Assembly: GCA_034769895.1 (NCBI GenBank)
Contig: CM068367.1
Coordinates: 346,417,611 to 346,481,610, forward strand
DNA: 64,000 nucleotides
Direction of reading: 5' to 3'
Origin: Magicicada septendecula
Lineage: Eukaryota > Arthropoda > Insecta > Hemiptera > Cicadidae
Part shown: piece by piece, positions 34,216 to 46,080 of the stretch
Numbering within the stretch: position 1 is the first letter of the stretch
Layout: each line of letters starts with the position of its first letter
The notes under the pieces: generated by a model
The model's database searches: none
The model's input: only the letters and a program-made list of their open reading frames with translations
Told to the model about the DNA's origin: nothing
Program-made: the position numbers and the translations under genes

Positions 34216-37103
34216 TGTAACGTCACAGAACGTTCCATAAAGGAAATTATTTGCATAGCAATTTATCATAAGAGGAAAGTGAGGTGAACAGTATCGAACC
34301 CAAGTAATCCTAAAAAATTTTGTAATATTGTCTAATAATTAATATCATTAACATGAAAATACAACAAGACTATGACTAAGACTAAACCCCCATATATATT
34401 ATTTAAGTGAAGAACAGTGTAAAACCAATAATATTCTATAAGAGAGATAAATAATATCAGAAACAACCAAAATGAGGTCATTAATTATTAAGTAATGTAA
34501 CTCTGAATAGGGTATAAAAAACTATTTATTGTGAATTAATGGACAAGATCCATTATTATACTATGTAATGTAAATATAATAAATGTATTAAATGATTTGA
34601 ATACATTATTAGAAAGGATCTAAGTAAAAAATAAAAAAAATATATAAATGTTATGACAAAAATATATGTTTAGGAGCTGAGTCCAATCACTCAGATTTCA
34701 TGTAAAAATTAATTATTATAGAATTGAGATAAAAACTATATGTAATTGTCAAGTAGACAAAGATGAACAAATTATCTTAAATAAAGAAAGCTGTAAAGTG
34801 AATAAAAATCAGTTAAAATAGCCAAAAACAGTATTAACTGAAAACATGTAGTAGACCTATAATATTGTAATATTTATAAATTTAATGTTGACAAAATGCA
34901 ACCAAATTGCATTATAAAGTTGAAATACAATATAGTGTGACTATACTAATATATTTGACTAACTTAAACACTTTAATAGTCGAGTTAGGGAACTATTTAC
35001 CTATACCATATCTGGCTGAAGCCAAGGAACCATCACAAAAAAACAGTCATTTTTGACAAAATAATTGCAAAATATTAGCAAAAATAAAAGGAAAGGGTAC
35101 AATCCTATAGTGTACTATAAAAACAAACATACTCAGTTGAAAATAAACTTAATTCTTAAAGAATTTGACTTATGAGAGTGAAATTTGTCACACCAAGAAA
35201 ATGAATCACTTATGCAAACCAATATGATGCTAAGTAAGCTTACAACAAAAATAATATGTATCAGGATAAACCAGGTATCACAAAAGATAGACAATATAAT
35301 AAACTCTCAGTGTATACTCGAAAAATCCCATATATAATAAGGAAAAAAGACTAATTATTGTATTTTAACAGTGACAACAACTTAGGCCATAGGCATGGAC
35401 CATGTAAAACTGAACTTATTTATATATTATATGTGTTAAACTTTATTTATTTTGTTATAGAAAGATGATAATATTATGTATTAATGTTGTAGAAGGAACC
35501 AAACAACTTCACAACAATTTTATAATTAGAAAATTGAATTTTTATGGTAACCATTCCAAGGTAAGAGTTGTATTTTGTGTTATTTTATTAGAGTTAATTT
35601 GTTCAAAACCAATCGTAATTAGTATCATTAGATTCAGTTGAAAGCAGAGAATCCAAATATAGTAATGGCATGCAGATTGTAAGTAGTTATGTAAAATTGT
35701 TTGACAAATACCAGAATAATTTTGTAATATCCTTAGTGTGAAGAATAAGAAATTTTTGTTCTAAAGCTTCTACGGAAGTCAAATTTGTTCCATTTGATTA
35801 TTCTCGAACGTTCTAGAAGGAATTTTTACACAGATACACCGGAAGTTCATGTCAAAAAGTTAAAACAATGAGCCTTACAGAGTGTAAGAGGAAGGCGAAA
35901 TTCGACCAAAAAACACTTTATGCTTTGAATCCAGAAGAGACACATCACCCACGAAACTGATCATCACACCCGAGGCGAAACCGAAGAACGAGAAGTCGAC
36001 GTGAGAACGCAGAAAGGCTTTTCCCGTACATTGACAAAAGACTGACTTAACCTCTACAAGAGTATACGCCAATGTGTTGCTGAAATAGAGCAGCAACACG
36101 ACACATTTAATAGAACGCACGCAGCCAGAATATCAGCGGCCCTGGAAAGGACCAAAATTTTAATAGAGAATCAATTCTGCTGTATTCGCTAAGACAAACT
36201 GACTTTGACAAAAATCCCAATAACGTTACGTACACAAAGCCTATTCCTCAACTGTGAGAAGAGATCAGCGCTGTGGCGGCTAATTGAGAAACCACGCGGA
36301 CAGCTGATTGTCGGCGGCGGTATTCAAGGGTAAATTCACTGCTAAACTTGTATCCGAAAGTGCGGAGTTTTAAAAAACCGTATTTTGACTTTTAAATAAT
36401 ATCAGTGCACAAGGAACGTCAACACGAAGAGGCGAGATTGAAAACGTACCCGAGAGAAGTGTCCAGTGCGAGAAATAATTACCCATCGGAACGTGAGTTG
36501 TTCAAAGTTAAAGTCATTTTTACCTGGTAACATTTGTCACACAGTTGTACTACACATGCCACACACCTTCAAATCACTTAATTTTTGTAAAGCATCTTAT
36601 TGATCTGTCTTGGTAGTTCAAAGGAGTCACGTCCTGAGTATAAAGATTTTTCATACACTAAACTCATGCTTTTCAACTGAGTAAAATAAAATATTTGTTA
36701 GCCGATACTTGATTGGAGAAAAAACTTGTCAATAATAATTTTTTGTAACTCTGCAATTTTATTTTTTTACGAATGTTAGTCCTTCAGACGATTTTTTAAG
36801 ATTTATTAAAACACGTTATTTTTTCAAACTCAAACTGTCTTGTTCACATTTTTTCATAGAATAAAACTAACTGCTAAGAAATCAAAATTTAATTTTAATA
36901 ACAATTTCTTGGGACAAAAATTTCCAAGTGGCGCCCACATACACGTAGTAGCTTAAGTTGTTTTGCAGGACGACACCATCGCAGAGGAACCAGTCATCAG
37001 TAAGTATCATAAAGTGCGCGGAGTGTAACGCCCGACATATAACAACACGAACAACACGACATTACTGTACAAACACGACTCACATTTCTTTCTTTTTATT
37101 ATA
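34216..37103 (+). repeat. LTR3 of element C, right end of the array
   Basis: 2,888 bp; a 2-bp deletion (AACACGTT for AACATACGTT) and several private substitutions near its 3' end separate it from LTR1 and LTR2. It ends TTATTATA at 37103 and is followed by ATATATATA in element B's LTR, a plausible insertion site with a 4-bp ATAT duplication. Confidence 0.88.
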
Positions 37104-37290
37104 ATATATATATATATGTATATTTTAGAAATAACCTTTGTTTTGAGAGTTTAGTTGTAGAAATTGACCATACAACGAACAAATTAATATTAATGAATAT
37201 TCAACATTTAGTCTTGCTTTTCGTGGTGTAGTATTTTGGTTCCCAAGACTTTGGAGCTCATAAAAACCAAAATCCTATGCGAAGATAGTA
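37104..37290 (+). repeat. 5' LTR of element B, distal part
   Basis: This completes the B 5' LTR after the C array and matches 47170-47344. It starts with an expanded TA run not present in the intact LTR copy. It ends GAAGATAGTA, two bases before the primer-binding site. Confidence 0.88.
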
Positions 37291-37292
37291 TT

Positions 37293-37308
37293 TGGCGCCC
37301 AACGTGGG
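37293..37308 (+). other. Primer-binding site of element B (tRNA-Lys type)
   Basis: TGGCGCCCAACGTGGG is complementary to the 3' end CCCACGTTGGGCGCCA of insect tRNA-Lys(CTT), two bases after the LTR end. This helps fix the element's strand and LTR border. Confidence 0.85.
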
Positions 37309-37411
37309 TCTCGATTTAGAATCTTGGCAAACTGTGTTGAGTTACGAATAGAATAAGAAAAATAAGAAAAGTAGAGAGTAAGGAATATAGATTAGATAAG
37401 TGAAACATTGT

Positions 37412-38964
37412 ATGATTACACGAAGTAGAAGTAGGCAAAACAAGCACATACACCACAACACAAACAAGTTAAACAACATGAACACAGAAACAGCAACAAT
37501 TCACAATAGCGAAATGGAATTTGATGTTAACAACCAGTTAGGAGATCCTAAGGCACTTGCACAAATTACCATGGAGAATCAAGGTTCAGGGACGCGGGGA
37601 CAAGACAACGGAGAAACAGAAACACAACAGACAGTACCAGAGACACCCAAAGAAATCGATATACGTGCAATAATACAACAAATAGCAAGCCAAATGCAAG
37701 AACAATCGTTACAGCAGGCACAAACATCTAAACAAATCCAAGAACAACTGGCAAAACAAATCCAAGAGCAATCATTACAACAGACAAAACAGATACAACA
37801 GCTAGCACTACAGATTACGCAACAAAGTCAAATCATAAAAGACGAGGTAGCCGCACAACTTAACGACTTCAAAAGAGAAAACCAAGAAGTTCTCAAACAA
37901 TTTAGATTAGAGACTAATATTATTATTAGGGATGAAATTAATAGTATAAATGATGGCATTAATAATAGGTTTAACAATACGGAAAAACTAATTAAAGAAA
38001 GCGATGAAAAGCATAGCAATGATATTAAGCTAATTAACAAGAAATTAATTGCGAATAGTAAGCGTAGTGACGAGAGTTTCGCGGCACATAAATTAGAAGC
38101 CGAGAAATTAAAAGAATTAGAAACAAAAATCGATAATAATTCGGACGAAACTAACCTTAAATTACAGCAGATACAAAGTGATGTTCGAACAAAAATAGCA
38201 TTAGTAAACGCTTCACCAATAACCCGAAGCATTACTCAGGAACAAATCAAATAAATAAAATATAATGGGATCAGCGATTTTCCTATGGAGTTCGTCAAAG
38301 AATTAACTGAAATCTACCAAGAATACTATCAAGATAGCAATAATATCACATGGATAGCAAGCCATCTCGAAGGAGGGGCCGCAATCTGGTGGAGGTTGGT
38401 GAAGGATAGTATAAACATCTTCGTGGGATTCACAGAAGCATTTATCAACAAGTATTGGAACGTCGTGATCCAAGAACGCGTGAGAGATCAACTGGAGTTC
38501 GGGAAGTACCACCCAGAAAACGGAACGAGTATGATTCAATATTTGGAAGAAAGCTACTGGAGAACCGACAACTAATCCCTCCAATATCGGATAGGCACTT
38601 GATAAGAAAAATTGCAAGGCACTATCCACATGAAATTGAGGTCGCTATCATTACCCGTGGCGTGAGTACGATAAGTGAGTTCGAGCAGGTACTGTTGGAA
38701 TTTATGAGTATACGGAATGACTCTAGGTCAACGAACCGGGGACATTTTGATGGTAGAAGGGAACACAAACATTGGCCACGTACGGGGGAAGAGAGAGACA
38801 AGACTTTTGAACACGGACTGAACAAAGAAAAAGGTATTGAGGATCGACAGACCTATGCCAGGTATCCCAAGCGTCAAAACCAGTTTAAAACAGAGACAAC
38901 TGCAATCCCGTCGTCAAGTGGAACCAATAATAATAAAGCTGTTGTCACGCTGCAAAAAAACTAA
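37412..38964 (+). pseudogene. Element B gag, broken
   Basis: The ATG at 37412 gives MITRSRSRQNKH. A Gln-rich coiled coil follows (repeats of KQIQEQ and QTKQIQQ, residues about 95-165), then a helical region. An in-frame TAA at 38252-38254 precedes the capsid part (MEFVKELTEIYQEYY ... AFINKYWN ... GKYHPENGTS), which shifts frame near 38550 and continues as LIPPISDRHLIRKIARHYPHE to 38964. The capsid resembles that of C, so B and C are related families. There is no CCHC knuckle; the tail is basic and hydrophilic. Confidence 0.82.
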
Positions 38965-39011
38965 ACAAGATTTGTAAATACGAATTAGATCTAAGCGGTA
39001 ATACTAAGTAT

Positions 39012-39827
39012 GTGAACACTACATTTTTAGATTTAAGGGATGAAATGGTAGCTGATAATATAGATGTAATTTTAAGAAACAACAAATGTCCAGAAATCAA
39101 GATTATGTTGAACGGCGTGCCGATTAATGCATTGGTAGACACGGGAAGCCAAGTTAATGATATCTCGGAACGCTGGTTCAGCAATAATAAAAAGAATTTA
39201 GGTAGAATAGAAATTTTAAAGCTGTCCAACACCGTAATCAAGGGAGCGACGGGCATCAAATCAAAGAGAATCACACAACAAGTACTGTTGACCGTTCAAA
39301 TTGGAGAGTTAAAATTTGACAGCGTTTTCGTAGTTGTACCTGAACTGATCAGAGAGTGCATACTGGGGTTTGAACTGTTAGCGGAGAATGGATGTGTGAG
39401 TGACCTGAGTAACAAACAGATAAGAATTCAGGGAGATCATACCCATGAAGAAGCGACTACAGCAGAAATATTACAGGTGGAACTCTCAGCATCAGAGGAG
39501 GATATTGAAGAATCAATTAATAAAAAGGTGCAAGATATCGAAGAGATCACAGAGGGAGAAAGGAGTGAACTACGAAGAATATTGGAGGATAACAAGATCG
39601 TTTTTCGGGTTACACCAGGAAGAATTACAGCATATCACCACAGATTCGAGGTAACTGACCAAACACCGTATTGTCAGAAAGGTTGGCCAGTCCCGATGAA
39701 ATGTCAAAATGCGGTAAGAGCGGAGATTAAGAAGATGGAAGCGCATGGCATCATCGAAAGAGCACAGAGTCCATACATTAACCCGATGGTTACAGTAATA
39801 AAAAAGGACCAGCCGGTGAGATTATGA
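39012..39827 (+). pseudogene. Element B protease and start of RT
   Basis: A 271-codon frame. The protease active site reads ALVDTGSQVNDIS near residue 42 (in C, VSLI follows the motif), then KGATGIKSKR and a VVPELIRECILGFELL segment. RT begins around residue 185 (IVFRVTPGRI, then EIKKMEAHGIIERAQSPY). The frame ends at a TGA (39825-39827) within the RLCLDA-like motif, at the position usually occupied by Cys, so the stop is a point mutation. Confidence 0.82.
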
Positions 39828-40924
39828 TTGGAAGCTTGCAAACTTAATTCGGTAACAATTCCTGATTATGAAGGCGCCATTCCTATCAACGAGGTGTTAA
39901 CCAAATGTGGGAATATCAAGGTAATGTCAACCATTGATCTTCGGAGTTCCTTTTGGCAGATTTCGTTGCACCAGGAGTGTCGAGATTACACAGGGTTCCT
40001 GTATGAAGGGAAATGTTATCGATATACCGTGACGCCATTTGGCCTGAAAACTAGACTCGCTAGCCTGACCCGCGGATTAGATCTAGTACTATCCGATGAA
40101 GTAATCAATTTACCATCTTATATGTGGATGATTGTTTGTGTATATCGAACAGTGTAGAAGAACACTTACAGCATTTAAAACTATTATTTCGTGACTTGAA
40201 GCAAGCAAACCTAACAGTAAATTTTAATAAGTCACAATTATTCCGTAAGGAGATCAATTATCTAGGGTATTGTCTGACAACGCAAGGTATTTTAACTGTA
40301 CCAGATTAAGTGAGGGCAATTCAGGAATTCCGAAGACCCAAGAACCAGAAACAACTCAAGGGGTTTTTAGGACTAACTAATTTATACAATAGATTTACGA
40401 ATAAGTATGCCGAAGCCACGCAACCGCTGCTCAATTTATTAAAGAAGAATTCTACATTCAAATGGACCAAGGAGATGGACCAGCACTTCGAGAGAGTTAA
40501 GGAATTGTTTATCGAAACGGTCATACTTAAACATCCGGACCCAGATAGGCGATTCTACCTACAAACGGATGCAAGTCGCTATGCACTGAGAGGACAACTG
40601 TACCAACTGGACGACAATAATGAAATCGGCGTAGTCGCATTCACCAGTCGTGTGTTACGAGGCGCCGAGCTAAATTATGTTACCACAGGACTAGAATTGA
40701 TAAGTGTAGTGCATTGTCTGCAGAAGTTTCGGACTTATGTATTGGGAAAACCTTTAACCATAATTACAGATAATGAGGCCCTAATTTTCATAAAAAAATG
40801 CCATTTGAATAATTCACGTATCACTCGATGGATTCTTGCAATATAAGAATATGACTTTGATATAATTCATTGTAAAGGGCGAGACAACGTCGCTGCAGAT
40901 ATCCTTAGCAGACACCCCGAGGAC
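39828..40924 (+). pseudogene. Element B reverse transcriptase-RNase H
   Basis: RT resumes in frame after the TGA (KLNSVTIPDYEGAIP, STIDLRSSFWQISL, TPFGLK), then shifts by one base near 40120. The catalytic YVDD survives in the shifted frame (YVDDCLCIS). In-frame TAA codons follow at 40307-40309 and 40844-40846. RNase H retains YLQTDASR, TTGLELISVV and TITDNEAL. Unlike C it keeps the last Asp, in NVAADILSR. It was clearly once a full Gypsy pol and is now inactive. Confidence 0.82.
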
Positions 40925-42202
40925 ATGTACGATGAGAAATTAATAGACCACACAGAAGAATTAGAAATAAGCCATGTAACCATCAGGATCAGCAAGGAGG
41001 CAAAGGAGAAATTGAAGAACATCAAACAGTACCAACTAGCAGACACAAAGTTAAAACAAATTATTGACACCCTGCTAGCAGGTAAGAACCACAAAATCGC
41101 CGAAAGATACGCTTGGCACAATAATAAACTCTACAGAAAGGAAAAGGGAGCGTGGAAGCTTATATTGACAGTGGACCTAATCCGAGCTATGATTTATGAG
41201 CTGCATCATGCCTACATCCACGTGGGGAACCGACGAACATACCAGCTATTTAAGGAATACTTTACGGGAAATTCCGTCAACAAAATCACACAACAGTTCG
41301 TTAAAACATGTCAAACCTGCCAAAAATGTAAGGACTATTTTAAGAGGATGATGGGAGAAACCCAACCCGTCATACCCAAAACCAAAGGAGAATTAGTTAG
41401 TATTGATTATTATGGCCCGTTACCAGCATCTACAGGCGGAGTCAAATAAATGCTAATTATGGTAGATAATTTCACCAAGTTTGTAAAATTATACAAATTA
41501 CGAAAAACTACTACAACCGTAACCATCAATAAGATTAAACTTTATTGCGAAGAGATCGGAAAACCAGCAGCAATACTAACCGATAATGGGACCCAGTTCA
41601 CGAGTCAGCGATGGACAGCATCATTAACGGAATTGAACATTAAGCCAAAGTTTACTGCTATCCGCAACCCCTGCACCAACTTAGCAGAACGAGTTAACAG
41701 ACAATTGGGCAACATGTTCAGAGCACTTACAGCTGAAAAACACTCAAAATGGGCGACATATCTAAAGCTGGTGGAGTCGTGCATAAACCAAACATATCAT
41801 GAAACAATAGAAACCACTCCATACGAAGCCCAATGGGGAAGAAAGCCGGAACGTGATTGGACCAGATATATCGACCGGGAGATGATACTGGAAAGTCAGC
41901 CAATCAACTACCAAAACATTTATCTGCGAATCAAGGAAAAAGGAAAGAAGCGGACAGACCAGATAAACGCATCAAACAAAATCACGAAGTTTCAGATAGG
42001 GAATCAGGTATTATTGCGCACAGACCCGATATCTGATTTAAATAAGAAAGTGATAGGTAAATTCTGCAACCTATTTGAAGGACCTTATAAAATAGTTAAA
42101 GAGTTAGGAACGGCCACATACCAACCGGAAGATGTTCGACAACCGGGACGGATCCGGTGGAACTTCAATATAAGGCAGCTAAAACCATATTATGAAAATT
42201 AA
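40925..42202 (+). pseudogene. Element B integrase
   Basis: HHCC finger: ELHHAYIHVGNRRTYQ, then CQTCQKC. The DDE core is ELVSIDYYGPL, ILTDNGTQF and NLAERVNRQLG. An in-frame TAA at 41447-41449 lies between the first Asp and the rest. The C-terminal tail has FQIGNQVLLRTDPI and FEGPYKIVKELG. It ends at 42202 with no env-like ORF after it. Confidence 0.82.
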
Positions 42203-42845
42203 CAGATTACAACACACATAGACAACAAGCATAACACAGAAAATATCGAACAGATTGTAAAAACACAAAACGCAGATATGTATGTAATAGTCATAAGTAA
42301 CTATAACAATTCTGTAATAACAAGATGATAATTGCTAATTAACTAACAATACTTTAGTTCAAGTTGTATAGGAGTAAAATGTTACAAATTTATGTATGTA
42401 TTCTAAAATGTATAAGAGATAATAATATGCAGTAGCGTAGAGGGAGAAAGTAGGTCATAAATAACAATGGCAGAGCGAAAGTAAATGTCAATAACCTACC
42501 CTACTGTCAATTTGACAAGCAGGTAATCTGTTAAAAGTTGAGGGTGTGTTTGTAAACAACAGCTGATCGCCGGCTGGCACGTTGTAAACAACATTAGTTA
42601 ATGATTTTAGTGAAGTAACCAAATATATCTAGAGGTACAAGATATAAATGTACAGTATTGTGTATAATAGAATTAAGTTACATAAAGCAATTAATGTATA
42701 GGTAAACATGTATCATAGCATAATGATAGATTAAGAGTTACAAATAAAATGTGATTAGAACCATTCATAGGGACGCAACAATAGAATTAGCCTCTTTTTT
42801 CAACCTAAAAAATCGATATACTCTAATTCTATTGGGGGACATACA
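42203..42845 (+). other. Element B 3' untranslated region and polypurine tract
   Basis: AT-rich non-coding sequence with a purine-rich TTGGGGGACA (about 42832-42841) just before the 3' LTR start at 42846. No ORF or other feature was recognised. Confidence 0.65.
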
Positions 42846-43175
42846 TAACGAAAAATTTGAATACAATGCAATTTTACGGGGATTAATTCATATATCATAA
42901 TAAAAAATGTAAATCTGTAAAAAACGATGTTAAGTAAATGCAGTTAGAAGGTACCAGAGCGGTATTTGTTCAAAAGGGACAACGCTTGAGTTGGCGCCAG
43001 CCAGTCGCCCAGAAAGTACAAAAAGTCACGTAGAGGGTCGGCTATCATAAAAATGCATTGTAAGTAGAAACTAACACGAAATGTGTAAAGGTTGGCAAAT
43101 TTTAAGTGCTTTCAACAATAAAGTACCGTCATGTAAGACAGAGAGCGTAAACAGAGAAATGCATGCAACGCATAT
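42846..43175 (+). repeat. 3' LTR of element B, proximal part
   Basis: TAACGAAAAATTTGAATAC onward matches 9112-9440. It is interrupted after CGCATAT by the C-like LTR. Confidence 0.9.
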
Positions 43176-46080
43176 TGTAACGTCACAGAACGTTCCATAA
43201 AGGAAATTAGTTGCAAAGTAAATTATCATAAGAGGAAGGTGAGATGAACAGTATCGAACCCAAGTAATCCAAAAAGAATTTTGTAATATTGTCCGATAAT
43301 TAATATCATTAACATGTAAAAACGACCAAGACTATGACCAAGACTCAAACCCCATATATTGTTTAAGTGAAGAACAGAATAAAACTGATAATTTAGTATA
43401 AGAGAAACATATAATCCCAGAAATGACCAAAATGAGGTCATAACATATTAGAAATGTAACTCTGAATAGAGCATAAAAACCCATTTATTGTGAAATAATA
43501 GACAAGATCTATTATTATACTTTATAATATAAATAAAATAAATGTATTAAATGATTTGAATACATCATTAAAAAGGATGTAAATTAAAATAAAAAATATA
43601 TAAATGTTATGACAAAAAAAAATCAAGGTTTTGGAGTTGAGACCAATCACTCAGCTTTTATGTGAAAATTAATTATTATAGAATTAATAAAAAAACTATA
43701 TGTAAATGTCGATTAGACAAAGACAAACAAATTACTTTAAATAGGGAAAGCTATAAATTGATTAGAAGTCAATTAAAATAATCAAAAACAGTGTTAAACT
43801 GAAAACATGTGATGAACATATAAAATTGTAATATTTATGAATTTAATGTTATCAAAATGCAACAAAATTACATTTTAAAGTTGAACCACAATATAAAGTA
43901 ACTATACTTATATATATGACCACCTAAAACACTTTAACAGTCAAGTTATGAAACTAGTTACCTATACCATACTAGGCTGAGACCAAAAAACAATCACAAA
44001 AATAGTCATATTTGACAGACTAATTGTATAATATTAGAAAAAATATAGGAAAAAGGTACAATTCTATAATGTACAATGGAAATATACTTGCTCAATTGAA
44101 GACAAGCTTAATTCATAGAGAATTTTTAAATATAAAAGTGAAAATTGTCACACCCATAAAATAACTCATCTGTACAAAAACAGTGAGATGCTAAGTAATA
44201 TTACAATAAAAATAAAATGTATTAGGATAAACCAGGTATTCCCAAAGATAAATAATATAACAAACTCTAAGTGAATACCCAAAAAAATCCCATATATAAT
44301 ACCGAAAAAGACAAAACCAGTGACAAAAAACTAGGCCATATGTAATGCCTACAGAAAAATGAACTTATTTATATGTTATATGCTTTAATATTTGTTTATT
44401 TTGTTATGTAAAGATATTATGTTATGTATTAATGTTATAGCAAGAGCCAAGCAACTTCATAACATTTTATTAATTAGAAACTTAGAATTTTGTGCAAACG
44501 CTAGAAGGTAAGAATTGTATTTTATGTTAATTTATTAGATTTAATTTATTCAAAACCAATCGTGAATGGTATCATTTTATTCAGTTGAAAGCAGAGAATC
44601 CAAAAATAATAATGGCATGCAGATTGTAAGTAGTTCTGTAAAATTGTTTGACAAATACCAGAATAATTTCAGTAATATCCTTTAGTAGGAAGAACAAGAA
44701 GTTTTTGTTCTAAAGCTTCTACGGAAGTCGAATTTGTTCCATGATGTTCTATTTGCATATTGTCGAACGTTCCAGAAGAAAATTTTGCTCAAAAATACCG
44801 GAAGTCATGTTTAAAAATTAAAACAATGCACCTTACACAGAGTATAAAAAAAAAGACAAAATTTGACACAAACCCACTTTATGCTTTGAATCCACAAGAG
44901 ACACTTCACATACGAATCCGATCATCTAATCCAAGGCGAACTCGAAGAAGAGGAATTCAACCCGAAAACTCACAAAGGTTTTTTCCCGTAACAGACAATA
45001 GACAGAATTAACCTATATCAGGAGTATATCGCTAAACGCCAACGTGTTTGTTGAATAAAGCACCAACACGCCATATTTAATAGAAACGCACACAGCCAAA
45101 TATCCAGCGGCCATGAAAAGGGCCGATTTTAATAGAGAAAAATCAATTTTGCTGGTATTTGCGAAAATAAACAGACTTTGACAAACCCCCAAACAAATTA
45201 CTAACGCAAAGCCTACTACATTGAGTTGGAACTAGCGCTGAGACGGCAGAATAGAGAGGCCAGGCAGTCAGCTGTTTTCTCGCCGCCAAGAATTCAAAGC
45301 ATAGAAACAGTACGATTTTTATTTCAATTGTGCGGAGTTTTAAAACCGTAATTTGACTTATAAATAGTTACCAGTGAGTGAGGAACGTAAATACGAAGAG
45401 GCGTAAGATTGGAATCGTCCCCAAGAACAGTGTCCAGTGAAGGAAATACTTACCCACCGGAACGTGAGTTGTTCAAAAATTAAAATCATTTTTACCTGGT
45501 ATCCTTGTCACACAGTTGTACTACACATGTCAAACACCTTCAAATCATACAAATTTTGTAAAGCATCCCACTGATTTGTCTTGATAGTTCAAAGGAGTCA
45601 CGTCCTGAGTATAACGTTTTTTCAAGGATTAAATTCATGCTATTCAACTGAGCAATAAAATATTTATTAGCCGATACTTAATCTTGTCAATAATTTTTTT
45701 GTAACTCTGCAATTTTGCTTAATTTGATTGTTAGTCCTTCAGACGATTTTTATGAAAAGAAAGATCATTCAACATACGTTATTTGCAATTCAAATTGTCT
45801 TGTTCACATTTTTTTCTATAATTAATTTAACAACTCAAAAATCAATTTTTAATAATAATAATTTCTTGGACCAAATATCCAAGTGGCGCCCACATACACA
45901 TATTAGCATAAGTTGTGTTTGCAGGACAACATCGTTGCAGAGAAACCGGCAATTAGTAAGTACAAGTGCGCGGAGTGTAACACCCGACAAAAGACACATA
46001 CAATTCTATTTGTTATAAATTGGCGAACCCAACAGTGTGGCAACGAGGAAAAGACTTGACCACACGATCAATTCGTTATA
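43176..46080 (+). mobile_element. Near-solo LTR of a C-like element
   Basis: It is flanked by ATAT on both sides (43172-43175 and 46081-46084), and the undisturbed site GCATATTCCCC occurs at about 9440. 43176-46017 (2,842 bp, TGTAACG to GTTATA) aligns along its length with C LTRs but is clearly diverged, with many substitutions and indels, so it is a separate subfamily. It does not stop at the LTR end. About 45 bases of leader follow with a primer-site-like TTGGCGAACCCAAC, then CAATTCGTTATA, which looks like a second LTR end. A simple reading is a deletion between the leader and the very end of the 3' LTR rather than clean LTR-LTR recombination. Small ORFs inside it have no known domain. Confidence 0.8.

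Larger units (their letters stand above)
10592..37103 (+). mobile_element. Tandem array of LTR retrotransposon C sharing LTRs
   Basis: Array order: partial internal copy 1 (10592-15671), LTR1 (15672-18561), internal copy 2 (18562-24825), LTR2 (24826-27715), internal copy 3 (27716-34215), LTR3 (34216-37103). Adjacent copies share one LTR, so the array grew by LTR-LTR recombination rather than by separate insertions. Copies 1 and 3 are almost identical over about 5.08 kb, while copy 2 differs at many sites. The right end is a proper LTR terminus beside ATAT in element B's LTR. The left end is not a terminus but a break inside gag. Confidence 0.92.
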
